DNA of 64,000 nt from Blastocatellia bacterium (GCA_016705245.1 JADIYM010000001.1:467852-531851); one strand, 5' to 3'; shown: positions 1 to 9,679, counted from the stretch's first letter. Numbers and translations: made by a program. The notes: generated from the sequence alone by a model not told the origin.

Positions 1-578
1 TCGAAGAGCGCGAGCCGTCGCTGACGCTGTCCGGACTGGCGCTGTTCACGCGCCTGGACGTCCGCAGGGTCCGCGTTCGGGCCACCGCGACCCCGTCCGC
101 GACCGAAGCCGCCCATCTCCTCGGCTTCCGACCGGGCGGTCTCGAGGATCGAGCCGTAGACCGCGTCCACTTTTGCCCGTCTCGAGGCATCGAGGTCCGG
201 CAGCGCGACGATCCCGTAATAGAGGATCTCTTCCGGAGCGAGCGGTCCGCGCGGCTGCTGTCGTGCGAGATCGAGCTGCACGGGCGTAACGACGGTCGCC
301 ATTCGCCGCTGCGCCTCGACGAGCGCTCCAGCCATTTCGCGCCGACCGGCGCCGTCGCCTCGGGCATCGCGAAGGTCGCGCATCAGCGACGACTGCATCT
401 CACTGAGCTTCAGCCGCTGATCCATTGTCAGAGTTCGGACTCGCCACACCTGGGAGGGCGTGACGCCGTCGCCGAAACCGCGCTGTGCGCCGCGCTCACG
501 GGCGAACCGCTGGGCCGCAAACACCGCCGCGGGAGCAGCGACCGCCAGGACCACGCAAAGAAGAACAATTCGCTTCAT
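1..578 (-). CDS. Exported Spy/CpxP-like protein, 3' end outside window
   Basis: The open frame runs off the left edge, so only about the first 192 residues are visible. It opens with a signal peptide (Lys-Arg, then a hydrophobic core VLLCVVLAVAAPAAVFA), so the protein is exported. A segment reading LTMDQRLKLSEMQ near residue 45 resembles the LTxxQ-type helical motifs of Spy/CpxP periplasmic proteins, followed by basic and acidic helices (REMAGALVEAQRRMATVV) and a Gly/Arg-rich stretch. A purine-rich GGAATGGAG lies just upstream of the ATG at 578. Family assignment is weak; export is well supported. It lies downstream of the DUF1800-DUF1501 pair on the same strand. Confidence 0.6.
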   Translation of the reverse strand, partial: MKRIVLLCVVLAVAAPAAVFAAQRFARERGAQRGFGDGVTPSQVWRVRTLTMDQRLKLSEMQSSLMRDLRDARGDGAGRREMAGALVEAQRRMATVVTPVQLDLARQQPRGPLAPEEILYYGIVALPDLDASRRAKVDAVYGSILETARSEAEEMGGFGRGRGRGGPNADPADVQAREQRQSGQRQRRLALF

Positions 579-742
579 GATGACTCCATTCCGTCTGAAA
601 ACCCCGGCGCGGCGTGCGGTGGTTGGAACAGGAGCCCCGGACTCGCGAAGTTCCACGGAACACCCGTGGCCGCTTCGTACTCCGGGAGCCAGGGCCCCTG
701 GTCGAACCACCGACGCATCGGACCTCGTCCGCCGCGCGCCGC

Positions 743-1968
743 CTAGAAAAGACCGAGCGGCGTAATGCCGCGAAAGACCGCCGACGGGTCGCCCTTCAGG
801 CAGTCGCGGACGATGCCGCCGAAAACCGACCGAAAGTCCGTCGTGAATCGAAGATTGCCGTTGTCCAGCGCCGTCAGCGACGGCGTGTCGCCGTGCAGGC
901 CTCCCCGCACGCCGTTCGCAATGACGAAGAGCGGACCGGCCGAGCCGTGATCCGTCCCGCCGCCGAAGTTCTCGGCCGGACGGCGGCCGAACTCGGAGTA
1001 GACGACCGTCGCGACGTTCTTCGCGATGCCGCGACGCTCGAGATCCTGCTGGAACGCGGCAAAGGCGCCACCGAGCTGGTTGAGCAGCTGCCGGTGCTTG
1101 CCGGTCTGGTTCACGTGCGTGTCGAAACCGCCAAACGACAGGTGAAGCACTTCGATGCCCACGCCGGCGGCGAGCAGCTCCGCAGAACGCCTGAGATCCG
1201 CCGACAGCTCACCGGGCGGGTAGTTCACGCCGCTGCCGCCGCGCAGACTGGAGATGGTCGATGCCGCATTGAGCGTCTCGATGCCGGCTTCGCCGACAAC
1301 GTGGCGCGCGGCCGGCTGCTTCGCATACGCGGCGTACATGGCACCCGGATGGCATCGGCGTTCGCAGGCGGGCGAAAACTGGCCGTGTCGCTGACCGTCA
1401 CGGCCGGCGACGACGACGAGGCGAGGACGAGCGGGGGCTGCTCCTTGCTGAGCGCGACCGCGCGCAATCCGCGACGCCCCGGCGTCTCGTCGAGGTAGCG
1501 TCCTATCCATCCGGACGAGCCGCCGTTCGGGTCGCCGGCCTCCCAGATCTCGGTCGCGCGGAAGTGCGAGAAGTCAGGATTCGGATAGCCGACTCCCTGC
1601 ACGATCGCGAGGTGACCCCGTTCGTAGAGAGTCTTGAATCCGCCGAGAGCCGGATGAAGCGCAAGCCCCCGATCGATCGGCAGAACGTCGGCCTTCGACA
1701 ACGCGAGCGCCGGCCGCAGCCTCGCATATGCCGGGTCGCCTATCGGCACGACGGTGTTGAGTCCATCATTCCCGCCGGCCAGGTGGATCATCACCAGCGC
1801 TCGCCCGGTTCCTGTCGCATCGACACGGCCAGCAAGATCAGTACCGCGAGCGATAGCGAGCGGGTTGCCTTCCGCAATTCCCCATTCCGCCTTCGACCCC
1901 ACCACCACGAACGCCGGCAGCGCGAACAGGCCCTTCAGGATGTTTCGTCGATCGATTCCGTTCTTCAT
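743..1968 (-). CDS. DUF1501 family exported protein, interrupted by one frameshift
   Basis: DUF1501 proteins are sulfatase-like, Tat-exported proteins of unknown function that almost always pair with DUF1800. The N-terminal piece (1968 down to a stop at 1225) starts with DRRNILKGLFALPAF, a twin-arginine-type leader, and carries the family hallmark LAGGNDGLNTVVP. Homology then moves to another frame, giving EVLHLSFGGFDTHVNQTGKH and TVVYSEFGRR down to 743. The change of frame falls at about 1335-1360 and equals one missing base. Put together the protein would be about 408 residues, normal for the family. It follows DUF1800 by 32 nt, with GGAGAG before the ATG. This is either a sequencing indel or a recent inactivation. 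Confidence 0.85.
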
Positions 1969-2000
1969 GATGTCGACTCTCCGAACACGGCAGCAGCCGT

Positions 2001-3191
2001 TCAGTTCAGCTGGAACTCCGGTGACGCGAGCGCGAGCGTTACCCGATCGGCGCCTGTGGCAGCAGCAATAACGCCTGAGACTTCAACCGGCATCTGTCCG
2101 TCGAAGGCGAGCGACAGAGTCGCATCGACAGCCCGAGCCTCGGGCGCGAGCTTCGCGGCGAACCGCATCCGCTCGAGCAACGCTCCCGCCGAAAGCCACG
2201 CCCCGCCGCCGTCCCATCCCTTCACCGTTGGCGGCGCGAACAGCGTCTGTCCCATGCGACCCATCGACTCGACGGCCCACGCGGGAGTGGAGCCCAGACC
2301 GGCGACTTTCAGCGCACCGACGACGAACTCGGCGGGGCTCTTGACGAGCGAGCGGTAGGACGCATCGGACCGGAACGCCGGCGCCATCAGGATGTGGCGG
2401 ACGACATCGGCGATCGAGCCCTTCGTTCGAGTGAAGACAGCCGCCGCCGCGGCGATGTCTGCACTGGACGGCTCAGGGTGCGAAAGGAATGCAATGAGCT
2501 TTCGCGAGATGAACCGGGCGCACTCCGGACGGCCGGTCACGATCCGGACGACGTCGTCTCCGTCGAGGTTTCCCGTCTCGCCGAGCACCTTCTTCGAGCC
2601 CGAGTCGTGGAACTCCGGTCGGAAGGCGAAGACGCCGTTCTCGGCGCCCCAGCCCGTGAAGGCCCTCGCGGCCTCACGAACGTCAGTCTCCGTGTAATTG
2701 CCGCGGCCGATCGTGAATAGCTCCATCAGCTCGCGCGCGTAGTTCTCGTTCGGAGCGCCCTTGCGGTTCGAGTTGCCGTCGAGCCAGCGGATCATCGCCG
2801 GGTCTCGGCTGACGCTCGCGACGAGGTCCGAGAACCGTCCGGCACCAAGCGTACGGAAGGTCGACACCTGGCGCCACATCAGTTTCGGATCCTCGACCTT
2901 GCGAACGGAAGTTGCGAAGTGGCCGTGCCAGAAGAGGGTCAGTTTCTCGGCGAGCGGGACCGCACTGGTGCGCATTCGATCGAGCCAGGCCGCGTTGGCG
3001 GCGCCGGGTGAGAACACGCTGAATCCGGCGGGGTCGGCCGTTGGCTTTTCGGCGAGTCCCGCGATGAGCCGGTCGACCGCGCGTTCGAAGCCGAGGGGGA
3101 CGTATGTGTCGAGCTCCGCCTGCGACGGACCGAATCCGGTGCGTCGAAGCAGGTGGGCGATATCGCGCGCCGAGTACTGTTTCCGGGTCAT
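2001..3191 (-). CDS. DUF1800 family protein
   Basis: Predicted 396 residues. The N-terminus (YSARDIAHLLRRTGFGPSQ) and later WHGHFATSVRKVEDPKLMWRQ and NENYARELMELFTIG are diagnostic of DUF1800, a family of unknown biochemistry found with DUF1501 in Acidobacteria, Planctomycetes and others. I chose the ATG at 3191 because GGAGGT (3199-3204 on the complement) sits 7 nt upstream; an ATG five codons earlier overlaps that ribosome site. The pair is probably co-transcribed, DUF1800 first. By family knowledge the two are envelope proteins, possibly acting on a periplasmic or surface polymer, but no function is proven. Confidence 0.9.
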   Translation of the reverse strand: MTRKQYSARDIAHLLRRTGFGPSQAELDTYVPLGFERAVDRLIAGLAEKPTADPAGFSVFSPGAANAAWLDRMRTSAVPLAEKLTLFWHGHFATSVRKVEDPKLMWRQVSTFRTLGAGRFSDLVASVSRDPAMIRWLDGNSNRKGAPNENYARELMELFTIGRGNYTETDVREAARAFTGWGAENGVFAFRPEFHDSGSKKVLGETGNLDGDDVVRIVTGRPECARFISRKLIAFLSHPEPSSADIAAAAAVFTRTKGSIADVVRHILMAPAFRSDASYRSLVKSPAEFVVGALKVAGLGSTPAWAVESMGRMGQTLFAPPTVKGWDGGGAWLSAGALLERMRFAAKLAPEARAVDATLSLAFDGQMPVEVSGVIAAATGADRVTLALASPEFQLN

Positions 3192-3260
3192 CGAGGGGAC
3201 CTCCATCCTTCGCGGTTTCAGACGCCGCGGGGATGGAGAAAGTTTGCGGGGGATTGGAGG

Positions 3261-3357
3261 GCTCCGTGCCTCTGTGTCTCTGAGTCTCTGTGTGCGCAGC
3301 TCTCATATTCAGCAGAGAGCTACGCACACAGAGGCACGGAGACACGGAGGCGCAGAG
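3261..3357. repeat. Intergenic inverted repeat, family A
   Basis: Two arms built from CTCTGTGTCTC-type units meet around a short loop, with core GTGTGCGCAGCTC facing GAGCTACGCACAC. It lies 26 nt downstream of the TPR lipoprotein stop and upstream of DUF1800. Same family as the copies near 32.9, 41.2, 44.2, 48.1, 49.9 and 50.6 kb. Confidence 0.85.
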
Positions 3358-3383
3358 TCAACCCTGTGCGTCGCCAGCCGTCG

Positions 3384-4256
3384 TTACCCGCCTTCGCCCT
3401 TCCCCTTCGACCAGTCGACCTCGGGCGCGTCCGTGTGCAGGCTCCGCTGCTTCTCGAGCTCCGCGGTCCGCTTCGCGACGTATTCGGCCTCCGACGGATC
3501 GTCGATTCTCCTGAGCGTCGCCACCGCCTCGTCGAACCGGAACATGTCCGCGTACACCTCGCTCAGGCTCTTGAGCGCCGCGCGGCGCACCGCCGGATCC
3601 TCAGACGATGTCGCCACGCGCTCATACATCGGCAACGCGACTTCCCCACGAGACCGCACCTTGTACGCGATCGACGCCAGGCGCAACAGGGCCTGCTCCG
3701 TCAACTCGTCGTACGACGCGTTCTCGACGACCCTCGTGTACTCGATGTCCGCCTGGTTGAAGTCCTCCAGCCGGTAATACAAGTCAGCGATCGTCGACCG
3801 GATCGTGCGCCAGGCCGGCGGATTCGGATGCTCGACGAGCAACAGTTCGTACTGCGCGATCGCCTCGGGCAGATTCTTGAGCTCGACGTTGACCTCTGCC
3901 AGTCGCTTCCTCGCTTCGTACGCCCGCGTACCTGTCGGATACGCCGCCAGGTAAGCCGCGTAGTGGTCCCTCGCCCGCTCGTACTGCTTGAGGTTGTGAT
4001 AGTAGAGGTCGGCGATCGTGAAGCGCGCATTCGCGGCGTCGTCGCCGACCGGCTCTGTCGCCAGATATTCCTCGTAAGCCTGGGCGGCCTCGACATAGTC
4101 CTGATCGCGCCACGCATCCCGCGCGCGATCGATCGGAGGTTTCGTCGTGCCGCCGCACCCGGCGGAGAGGACTCCGAGAAGGACGCAGGCTATCGCAGTC
4201 AGGCCGGCACGATGCCGACCGAGCACACTACGGCCCTCCCCTCTCGAAGCCCTCAC
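3384..4256 (-). CDS. TPR-repeat lipoprotein, BamD-like
   Basis: The 290-residue product has a lipoprotein signal: hydrophobic core AIACVLLGVL and lipobox LSAGC with the lipidated Cys at residue 34. The rest is helical repeats with TPR spacing (for example YVEAAQAYEEYLATEP, RARDHYAAYLAAYPTG, NLPEAIAQYELLL), resembling BamD/YbgF-type outer-membrane assembly factors. GTG start at 4256 is supported by AGGAGG about 9 nt upstream. It begins 16 nt after gyrA ends on the same strand, so it may be cotranscribed with gyrA. The role in outer-membrane assembly is inferred from architecture only; generic TPR scaffold lipoproteins look alike. Confidence 0.8.
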   Translation of the reverse strand: MRASRGEGRSVLGRHRAGLTAIACVLLGVLSAGCGGTTKPPIDRARDAWRDQDYVEAAQAYEEYLATEPVGDDAANARFTIADLYYHNLKQYERARDHYAAYLAAYPTGTRAYEARKRLAEVNVELKNLPEAIAQYELLLVEHPNPPAWRTIRSTIADLYYRLEDFNQADIEYTRVVENASYDELTEQALLRLASIAYKVRSRGEVALPMYERVATSSEDPAVRRAALKSLSEVYADMFRFDEAVATLRRIDDPSEAEYVAKRTAELEKQRSLHTDAPEVDWSKGKGEGG

Positions 4257-4272
4257 TTTTCCGCGCCTCCTG

Positions 4273-6732
4273 CTACTTCAGCGTCTCCTCCGCCGCGTCG
4301 CGCACTTCACGCTCGATCAGCGAGACACCGGCGACCCTGTCGCCGTCGCCCGTGTCGATGATCTTCACGCCCTGCGCCGACCGGCCCGTCTGCCGGATCG
4401 AGTCGCATCCGATGCGGATAAGCTTGCCCTTCTCCGAAATCACGAGAATCTTGCTCTCGTCCGATACCGGAAAAGCCCCGACCACGAGTCCGGTCTTGTC
4501 GGTCGTCTTCATGTTGATGACGCCCTTGCCGCCGCGAGTCTGAATCCGGTAGGCCGTGACTTCCGTGCGCTTCCCGTATCCGCCCTCGGCGATAGACAAC
4601 ACCTGCTCGTCGCCGCGCATGACGGCCGCCGATACGACATAGTCGCCCGTCGACAGGTTGATGCCCCGCACGCCACGCGCCTGCCGTCCCATGTCGCGCA
4701 CGCCCTTCTCCTCGAACACGATCGCCATGCCTTCGTGGGTCGCGAGGAAGATCTTCTGCGTCCCGTCGGTCGTGTTCACGGCGATCAGCTCGTCGTCGTC
4801 GTCGACGCCCATCGCGATGATGCCGGCCGCCCGGATGTTCTGGAACTCTGAGAGCTCCGTCTTCTTGATGATGCCCTTGCGCGAGACCATGACGACGAAC
4901 CGGCCTTCGGCGAAGGCGCGCACCGGGATGAAGCCCGCGACTTTCTCGTCGCGTGGCAGCTGAATGAGGTTCACGATGGCCTTTCCGCGCGCGCTCGGCT
5001 CGGCGTCCGGGATCTCGTGGACCTTCAGCTTGTGGACCTTGCCACGGTCCGTGAAAATCATCAGGTAGCTGTGTGTCGACGCCACGAAAATGTGGTCGAC
5101 GACGTCTTCCGTCCGCAGCGCCGCGCCCTTGCGGCCCAGGCCGCCGCGCCGCTGCTCGCGGAATATCGAAACCGCCGTCCGCTTGATGTAGCCGTTGTGC
5201 GTGACCGTGATCGCTACGTCTTCGTCGGCGATGAGGTCCTCGAGGCGAAGGTCCGCCTCCTCGTCGAGGATCTGTGTGCGCCGTGGATTCGCGTAGTCGC
5301 GCTGTACGTCGCGCAACTCGGTCGTGATCACGCTGCGGAGCCTCACCTCGCTGCCGAGGATTTCGTTGAGCTCGGCGATGAGCTTGAGCAGCTCCTGGTA
5401 TTCGTCGATCAGCTTCTGCCGCTCGAGGCCGGTCAGCCGCTGCAGCTGCATCTCGAGAATCGCCTTCGCCTGGCGCTCCGAGAATTCGAAGTTCGCCATG
5501 AGGCCGATGCGGGCCTCCTCGGCATTTTTCGATGCCCGAATGAGCGCGATGACCGCGTCCAGGTTGTCGAGTGCGCGCTTCAGGCCTTCGAGGATGTGGG
5601 CGCGGGCCTCGGCTTTTGCGAGGTCGAAGCGCGTCCGACGCAGGACGACTTCGCGACGATGCTCGACGAAAAGCTTGAGCGTTTCGGCGAGGCCCAGAAT
5701 GCGTGGCTGGCCGCTGACGATCGACAGGTTGATGACGCCGAACGACGTCTGCATCGCCGTCAGCTTGTAGAGCTTGTTCATCACGACCTGGGCGATGGCG
5801 TCGCGCTTCAGCTCGATGACGATGCGCATGCCGTCGCGGTCGGACTCGTCGCGAAGATCCGAGATGCCCTCGATCCGCTTGTCGTTGACGAGCTCGGCGA
5901 TCTGCTCGATGAGCCTCGACTTGTTCACCTGGAACGGGATCTCGGTGATGACGATCGCATCCCGGTCGTGATGTTTGCCGACCCGGTCGATCGCGGCGCG
6001 GGCACGCATGATGACGGTGCCGCGGCCGGTCTCGTAGGCGTCACGGATTCCGCTTCGGCCGTAAATGAATGCGCCGGTCGGAAAGTCGGGTCCGGGGACC
6101 ATTTTCATGAGGTCGGCGGACGTTGCGTCCGGGTGCTCGACGATGTGCACCGTGGCCTCGATGATCTCGCCCAGGTTGTGCGGCGGGATGTTCGTGGCCA
6201 TGCCGACGGCGATGCCGCCCGAGCCGTTCACGAGCAGGTTGGGAAACCGCGTCGGCAGCACCTTGGGCTCTTCGCGCGATTCGTCGAAGTTCGGCGAGAA
6301 ATCGACGGTGTCCTTGTCGATATCGGCCATCATCTCGGTGGCGATCTTGGTGAGACGGGCCTCGGTGTAGCGGTACGCCGCGGCGAAGTCTCCGTCGATG
6401 CTGCCGAAGTTTCCCTGGCCGTCGACGAGCGGCTCGCGCAGCGAGAACGTCTGCACGAGACGCACCATCGCGTCGTAGACGCTCGAGTCACCGTGCGGAT
6501 GGTACTTGCCGAGCACATCGCCCACGACCGCGGCCGACTTCTTGTACGGGCGGTTGGGCTGCAGGCCCATTTCGTTCATCGCCCAGAGGATGCGCCGGTG
6601 AACCGGCTTCAATCCGTCGCGGACGTCGGGGAGAGCGCGGCCGATGATGACCGACATTGCGTAGTCGAGATAACTACGCTTCATCTCCTCTTCGATGTTG
6701 ACTGGAATCCGATCCGGGATATCGACAGACAT
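4273..6732 (-). CDS. gyrA: DNA gyrase subunit A
   Basis: Type IIA topoisomerase subunit that cuts and rejoins DNA and, with GyrB, introduces negative supercoils. Predicted 819 residues from the ATG at 6732 (GGGAAGG about 10 nt upstream). The catalytic tyrosine is Y122 in RYTEARL, and the quinolone-determining loop HPHGDSSVYD keeps Ser83 and Asp87 in E. coli numbering, so no target-site resistance is visible. The C-terminal pinwheel contains the gyrase-specific GyrA box QRRGGLG at 527-533, which argues for gyrase rather than topoisomerase IV, plus a second similar loop QTRGGKG at 731-737. gyrB is not in the window. Confidence 0.97.
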   Translation of the reverse strand: MSVDIPDRIPVNIEEEMKRSYLDYAMSVIIGRALPDVRDGLKPVHRRILWAMNEMGLQPNRPYKKSAAVVGDVLGKYHPHGDSSVYDAMVRLVQTFSLREPLVDGQGNFGSIDGDFAAAYRYTEARLTKIATEMMADIDKDTVDFSPNFDESREEPKVLPTRFPNLLVNGSGGIAVGMATNIPPHNLGEIIEATVHIVEHPDATSADLMKMVPGPDFPTGAFIYGRSGIRDAYETGRGTVIMRARAAIDRVGKHHDRDAIVITEIPFQVNKSRLIEQIAELVNDKRIEGISDLRDESDRDGMRIVIELKRDAIAQVVMNKLYKLTAMQTSFGVINLSIVSGQPRILGLAETLKLFVEHRREVVLRRTRFDLAKAEARAHILEGLKRALDNLDAVIALIRASKNAEEARIGLMANFEFSERQAKAILEMQLQRLTGLERQKLIDEYQELLKLIAELNEILGSEVRLRSVITTELRDVQRDYANPRRTQILDEEADLRLEDLIADEDVAITVTHNGYIKRTAVSIFREQRRGGLGRKGAALRTEDVVDHIFVASTHSYLMIFTDRGKVHKLKVHEIPDAEPSARGKAIVNLIQLPRDEKVAGFIPVRAFAEGRFVVMVSRKGIIKKTELSEFQNIRAAGIIAMGVDDDDELIAVNTTDGTQKIFLATHEGMAIVFEEKGVRDMGRQARGVRGINLSTGDYVVSAAVMRGDEQVLSIAEGGYGKRTEVTAYRIQTRGGKGVINMKTTDKTGLVVGAFPVSDESKILVISEKGKLIRIGCDSIRQTGRSAQGVKIIDTGDGDRVAGVSLIEREVRDAAEETLK

Positions 6733-6919
6733 GCTTGCTGGTGCCTTCCCTTTCTGAGAGTCCCCGATGCGGCACGGGGCCGGCATGCGGGGAGTTTGTC
6801 GTAGTTCCGAAGTGGCGAAGTGTACCCGATTCGGGGGCGAAACGGCAGTCGGAGCGGACGTGCCGCGTCGGAGGGCTGCCTTGCACGTTCAGGGGCCGGT
6901 GGCGACAATACGCAGTCCG

Positions 6920-7603
6920 ATGTCAGACTGGCTCATCAGAATCCTGCGACCGGCGGCGTTCGCGTGGACGCGCCTATGCTACCGCGTCGAATTAGAGGGC
7001 CTGGAAAACGTCCCGGCTAACGGTGCGGTCGTGTTGACGCCGAATCACGTGACGTACCTGGATCCGATCTGGGCGTCGGTGGCCATCGAGCGCCGGATCT
7101 ATTACATGGCGTGGGATGCGATCTTCCGGATTCCGATCCTGTCGAGCCTCGTTCGCGCCTGTGGGGCGTTTCCGGTGCGGCTGCAGGGCCACGACAAGGC
7201 GGCGATGCGCGAAGCTCGGTGCCACCTTGCGGCGGGGCGGGCGCTGATGGTGTTTCCGGAGGGAGGACGGACGACGACGCACCAACTGATGCCGTTCAAG
7301 GCGGGCGCGTTCCGGCTGGCGCTCGTGGCAGGAGTGCCGGTTGTGCCGGTGTCGATCGACGGCGGGTTCGACATCTGGCCTCCGGGGACGGTTTTCCCGA
7401 AGCTGTTCGGGAGAATCCGGATCGTCTATCACCCGGCGATTCCGGTTGAGAAGGCGCCGGAGAATGCGGATTTTGCGGAGTTGAGGCACAGGGCGCGGGA
7501 GTTGGCGGACGAGGCGCACGATGCGGTGGCGAGGTCGCTCGACCCGAGCCGTGTGCCGAAGCGCGCGCACGCTGAGTTGCGGGACACCGAAGTGAACGCG
7601 TAG
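6920..7603 (+). CDS. 1-acyl-sn-glycerol-3-phosphate acyltransferase (PlsC family)
   Basis: Membrane-associated acyltransferase that transfers an acyl chain onto lysophosphatidic acid in phospholipid synthesis. The 227-residue protein from the ATG at 6920 shows the family motifs in order: catalytic NHVTYLD (His43, Asp48), the central FPVRL segment, FPEGGRT at 112-118, and VPVVPVSI. An upstream in-frame ATG exists, but its extension through the gyrA promoter region has no resemblance to the family. Transcribed divergently from gyrA. The exact acyl acceptor cannot be read from sequence; other PlsC-like acyltransferases share these motifs. Confidence 0.9.
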   Translation: MSDWLIRILRPAAFAWTRLCYRVELEGLENVPANGAVVLTPNHVTYLDPIWASVAIERRIYYMAWDAIFRIPILSSLVRACGAFPVRLQGHDKAAMREARCHLAAGRALMVFPEGGRTTTHQLMPFKAGAFRLALVAGVPVVPVSIDGGFDIWPPGTVFPKLFGRIRIVYHPAIPVEKAPENADFAELRHRARELADEAHDAVARSLDPSRVPKRAHAELRDTEVNA

Positions 7604-7614
7604 CAGGAAACAGT

Positions 7615-7731
7615 TTCTCGCAGAGACGCAAAGGAAGACGCAAAGACGCAGAGCAATAAGTCAGATGAAGTAAATCTCTTCGATCGTCCGGCCGCGTCTC
7701 TGCGTCTGCCCTTTGCGTCTCTGCGAGAAAC
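7615..7731. repeat. Intergenic inverted repeat, GCAGAGACGCAAAG family
   Basis: Arms GTTTCTCGCAGAGACGCAAAGG (7615-7636; first 20 nt match) and its near-perfect complement at 7709-7731 flank a 70-nt centre. It fills the gap between two convergent genes, starting 12 nt after the acyltransferase stop and ending 10 nt before the rsmI stop. Confidence 0.85.
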
Positions 7732-7740
7732 GGTCGTCCG

Positions 7741-8586
7741 CTACGCGTCGCCTGAGTCGTCACCAACGACTTCCCGGTAGACCTCCCGCTTCGGCAGCCC
7801 CCGCTCCTTCGCAACGCGCTTGACCGCGTCCATACGTGTCAGACCCTCGGCCTCCAGCTCCGCCACGCGTTCGCGTGCGGGGATCGCATCGTCGCCGGAG
7901 GCGGCTCCACGGTCGGACGCCCCCTCGACAACCACCACGAACTCACCCCGATGCCGCTCCGCCGTCAACTTCGCAGTCACTTCCGAGACACTCCCCCTCA
8001 CGATCTCCTCGTGCAGCTTCGTGATCTCGCGCGCGACGACGATCTCGCGATCGCCGAATGCTTCCCGAAGGTCTTCCAGCATTGCGCCAATGCGGTGCGG
8101 CGCCTCGTAGAACACGATCGTCTCGCGCACGCCGGCGATCTCCGCCAGCCGCGCCTTCCTGGCGCTTCTCTTCGACGGCAGAAACCCGACGAACAGGAAT
8201 GCATCGGTCGCCAACCCCGACGCCGACAGGGCCGTCACGGCCGCCGAAGCCCCCGGGATCGGTACCACGTCGATCCCCGCCGCTGCCGCCTCGCGCACGA
8301 GCCGGTAGCCTGGATCCGAAATGCACGGCGTTCCCGCATCCGATACGAGCGCGACCGACTCGCCATCGAGCAGTCGAGCGATGAGCTCGGCTGCGCGCGA
8401 CGATTCGTTGTGTTCGTGATACGAAACGGTCGGTGTTGCGAGTCCGAAATGGGTGAGCAGCGTCCGCGTCCGGCGAGTGTCTTCGCACGCGACAACCTTC
8501 ACTTCGCCGAGCACCCGCAGCGCACGGCGCGTGATGTCCTCCAGGTTCCCGATCGGCGTCGCGACGACGTAGAGCGTTCCGCTCAC
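7741..8586 (-). CDS. rsmI: 16S rRNA (cytidine1402-2'-O)-methyltransferase RsmI
   Basis: SAM-dependent tetrapyrrole-methylase-fold enzyme that 2'-O-methylates C1402 of 16S rRNA. The 281-residue sequence has the classical N-terminus LYVVATPIGNLEDIT, the ACEDTRRTRTLL segment, LVSDAGTPCISDPG and IPGASAAVTALSASG. GTG start at 8586 overlaps the stop of the preceding gene (GTGA, 4 nt), so the two are translationally coupled. Length is normal for the family. Confidence 0.96.
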   Translation of the reverse strand: MSGTLYVVATPIGNLEDITRRALRVLGEVKVVACEDTRRTRTLLTHFGLATPTVSYHEHNESSRAAELIARLLDGESVALVSDAGTPCISDPGYRLVREAAAAGIDVVPIPGASAAVTALSASGLATDAFLFVGFLPSKRSARKARLAEIAGVRETIVFYEAPHRIGAMLEDLREAFGDREIVVAREITKLHEEIVRGSVSEVTAKLTAERHRGEFVVVVEGASDRGAASGDDAIPARERVAELEAEGLTRMDAVKRVAKERGLPKREVYREVVGDDSGDA

Positions 8587-8945
8587 TTCGCGTCACCGAA
8601 CAGCGACCCGGGCTTGTAGCGCTCACGACGTCGATAATCCTCGATCACCGAATGCACCCGGTTCGCGTCGTCCTTCGGTTTATGGATTTCGTAAACTGCC
8701 CCGTCCTTGAGCACGATCCGGATCGTGGGCGAGAAGAACAGCGTCTTGAGTGACCGCACCACCCGCACCGAGCGGATCGCATCGAGGTCGAAGCCGAATG
8801 CAGGAAACCGCGCGAAACGGTTCGGCTTCCACGCCAGCCGGTAATTCGTCACCGTCAGCTGTCCGCCTTCGAACCACCCCGAGTCCGCCTTCGTGCGGAG
8901 CACTTCGAATTCCCCTGGATACGCGAGCGAATCGGTCGTTGTCAT
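8583..8945 (-). CDS. Small GRAM/PH-like domain protein
   Basis: The 120-residue protein has no signal peptide or membrane segment. The pattern GQLTVTNYRLAWKP followed by beta-rich IRSVRVVRSLKTLFFSPTIRIVLKDG resembles GRAM or bacterial PH-like domains, which bind lipids or proteins at membranes. Its stop overlaps rsmI by 4 nt and its start overlaps the upstream membrane-protein gene by 4 nt, so the three genes form a tightly coupled unit. The domain call rests on the strand pattern only. Confidence 0.7.
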   Translation of the reverse strand: MTTTDSLAYPGEFEVLRTKADSGWFEGGQLTVTNYRLAWKPNRFARFPAFGFDLDAIRSVRVVRSLKTLFFSPTIRIVLKDGAVYEIHKPKDDANRVHSVIEDYRRRERYKPGSLFGDAK

Positions 8946-9589
8946 GGCTCGGCAATGACCAGACGCGCTTCGCCAAACGTCCCCGGACCGGGCTCGTGTT
9001 CACGTCCCGGATAGCGGCCGGCGGCATCGAAGCCCTCGACGCGCACCGTCATCGGTTCGGCGCCGACTCCGGCCGCGCGCACCGCCTCGGCGTTGAGCGA
9101 AATCGTTACGGCATCCGTTGAGCCGGCCGCATCCCGCTTGTTGAGCGTGCTTCCGAACAGCCGCCGCTCACCGGCAAACACCGAAACCGTCACCATCACG
9201 TACGGCCGCTTTCCGCCCGCGTCGGCAAGAATGCCGATCGAGGCCACAGCCCTGCCGTCCACGACCGGGATCTCGACGGGTGCTGCCTCTCCGAGACTGA
9301 CCGCCGTTGCGCCGGCAGCTGCGCCCCACGACACCCTCGCAAAAGCGCCGTCGCGCGCCTGAGCGGTCGACTCTGCGAGCGTCGCGCGGCGCGCCGCGAC
9401 ATCGAACGGGGGCATAGGCGGCAGCTCGGTAGACGCGTCGAGCGACATCCAGACAGCGAGCGCGGCGATAGCAACGATCGCGGCGATTCCGCCAATCACC
9501 GACTGCTGTCGCGCCCGAGTCCAGGGCTCGAATACCAACTGCGGCGAAGGCCTCGGTCCTCGCCGTTTCGGGGGTGTCTTTTTCGGCAC
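8942..9589 (-). CDS. Single-pass membrane protein of unknown function
   Basis: I do not recognise this 215-residue protein. It has a very basic N-terminus (KKTPPKRRGPRP), one membrane segment near residues 31-50 (SVIGGIAAIVAIAALAVWMS) and a soluble, beta-rich C-terminal part, so it is probably anchored with the C-terminus outside the cytoplasm. The ATGA overlap with the GRAM-like gene puts it at the head of the rsmI operon. No catalytic motif is visible. Confidence 0.7.
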   Translation of the reverse strand: MPKKTPPKRRGPRPSPQLVFEPWTRARQQSVIGGIAAIVAIAALAVWMSLDASTELPPMPPFDVAARRATLAESTAQARDGAFARVSWGAAAGATAVSLGEAAPVEIPVVDGRAVASIGILADAGGKRPYVMVTVSVFAGERRLFGSTLNKRDAAGSTDAVTISLNAEAVRAAGVGAEPMTVRVEGFDAAGRYPGREHEPGPGTFGEARLVIAEP

Positions 9590-9660
9590 GCCGGCGATTC
9601 TACCACTGCACCTGGGCGTTCGCCGGGCGACGGCGCATCACGGACCCGCCGTATGCCGCG

Positions 9661-9669
9661 TGTTATAGT
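9661..9669 (+). promoter_or_regulatory. Extended -10 element ahead of the polymerase gene
   Basis: TGTTATAGT (TGn plus TATAGT at 9664-9669) ends 10 nt before the ATG at 9680. No clear -35 box and no Shine-Dalgarno are present, so transcription would begin at or next to the start codon (leaderless mRNA). Confidence 0.5.
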
Positions 9670-9679
9670 CGCCAGCCGC

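Noticed and set aside
5017..6804. A plus-strand frame antisense to gyrA
   Set aside because: gyrA is certain on the minus strand, and the antisense product has the composition of a shadow frame.
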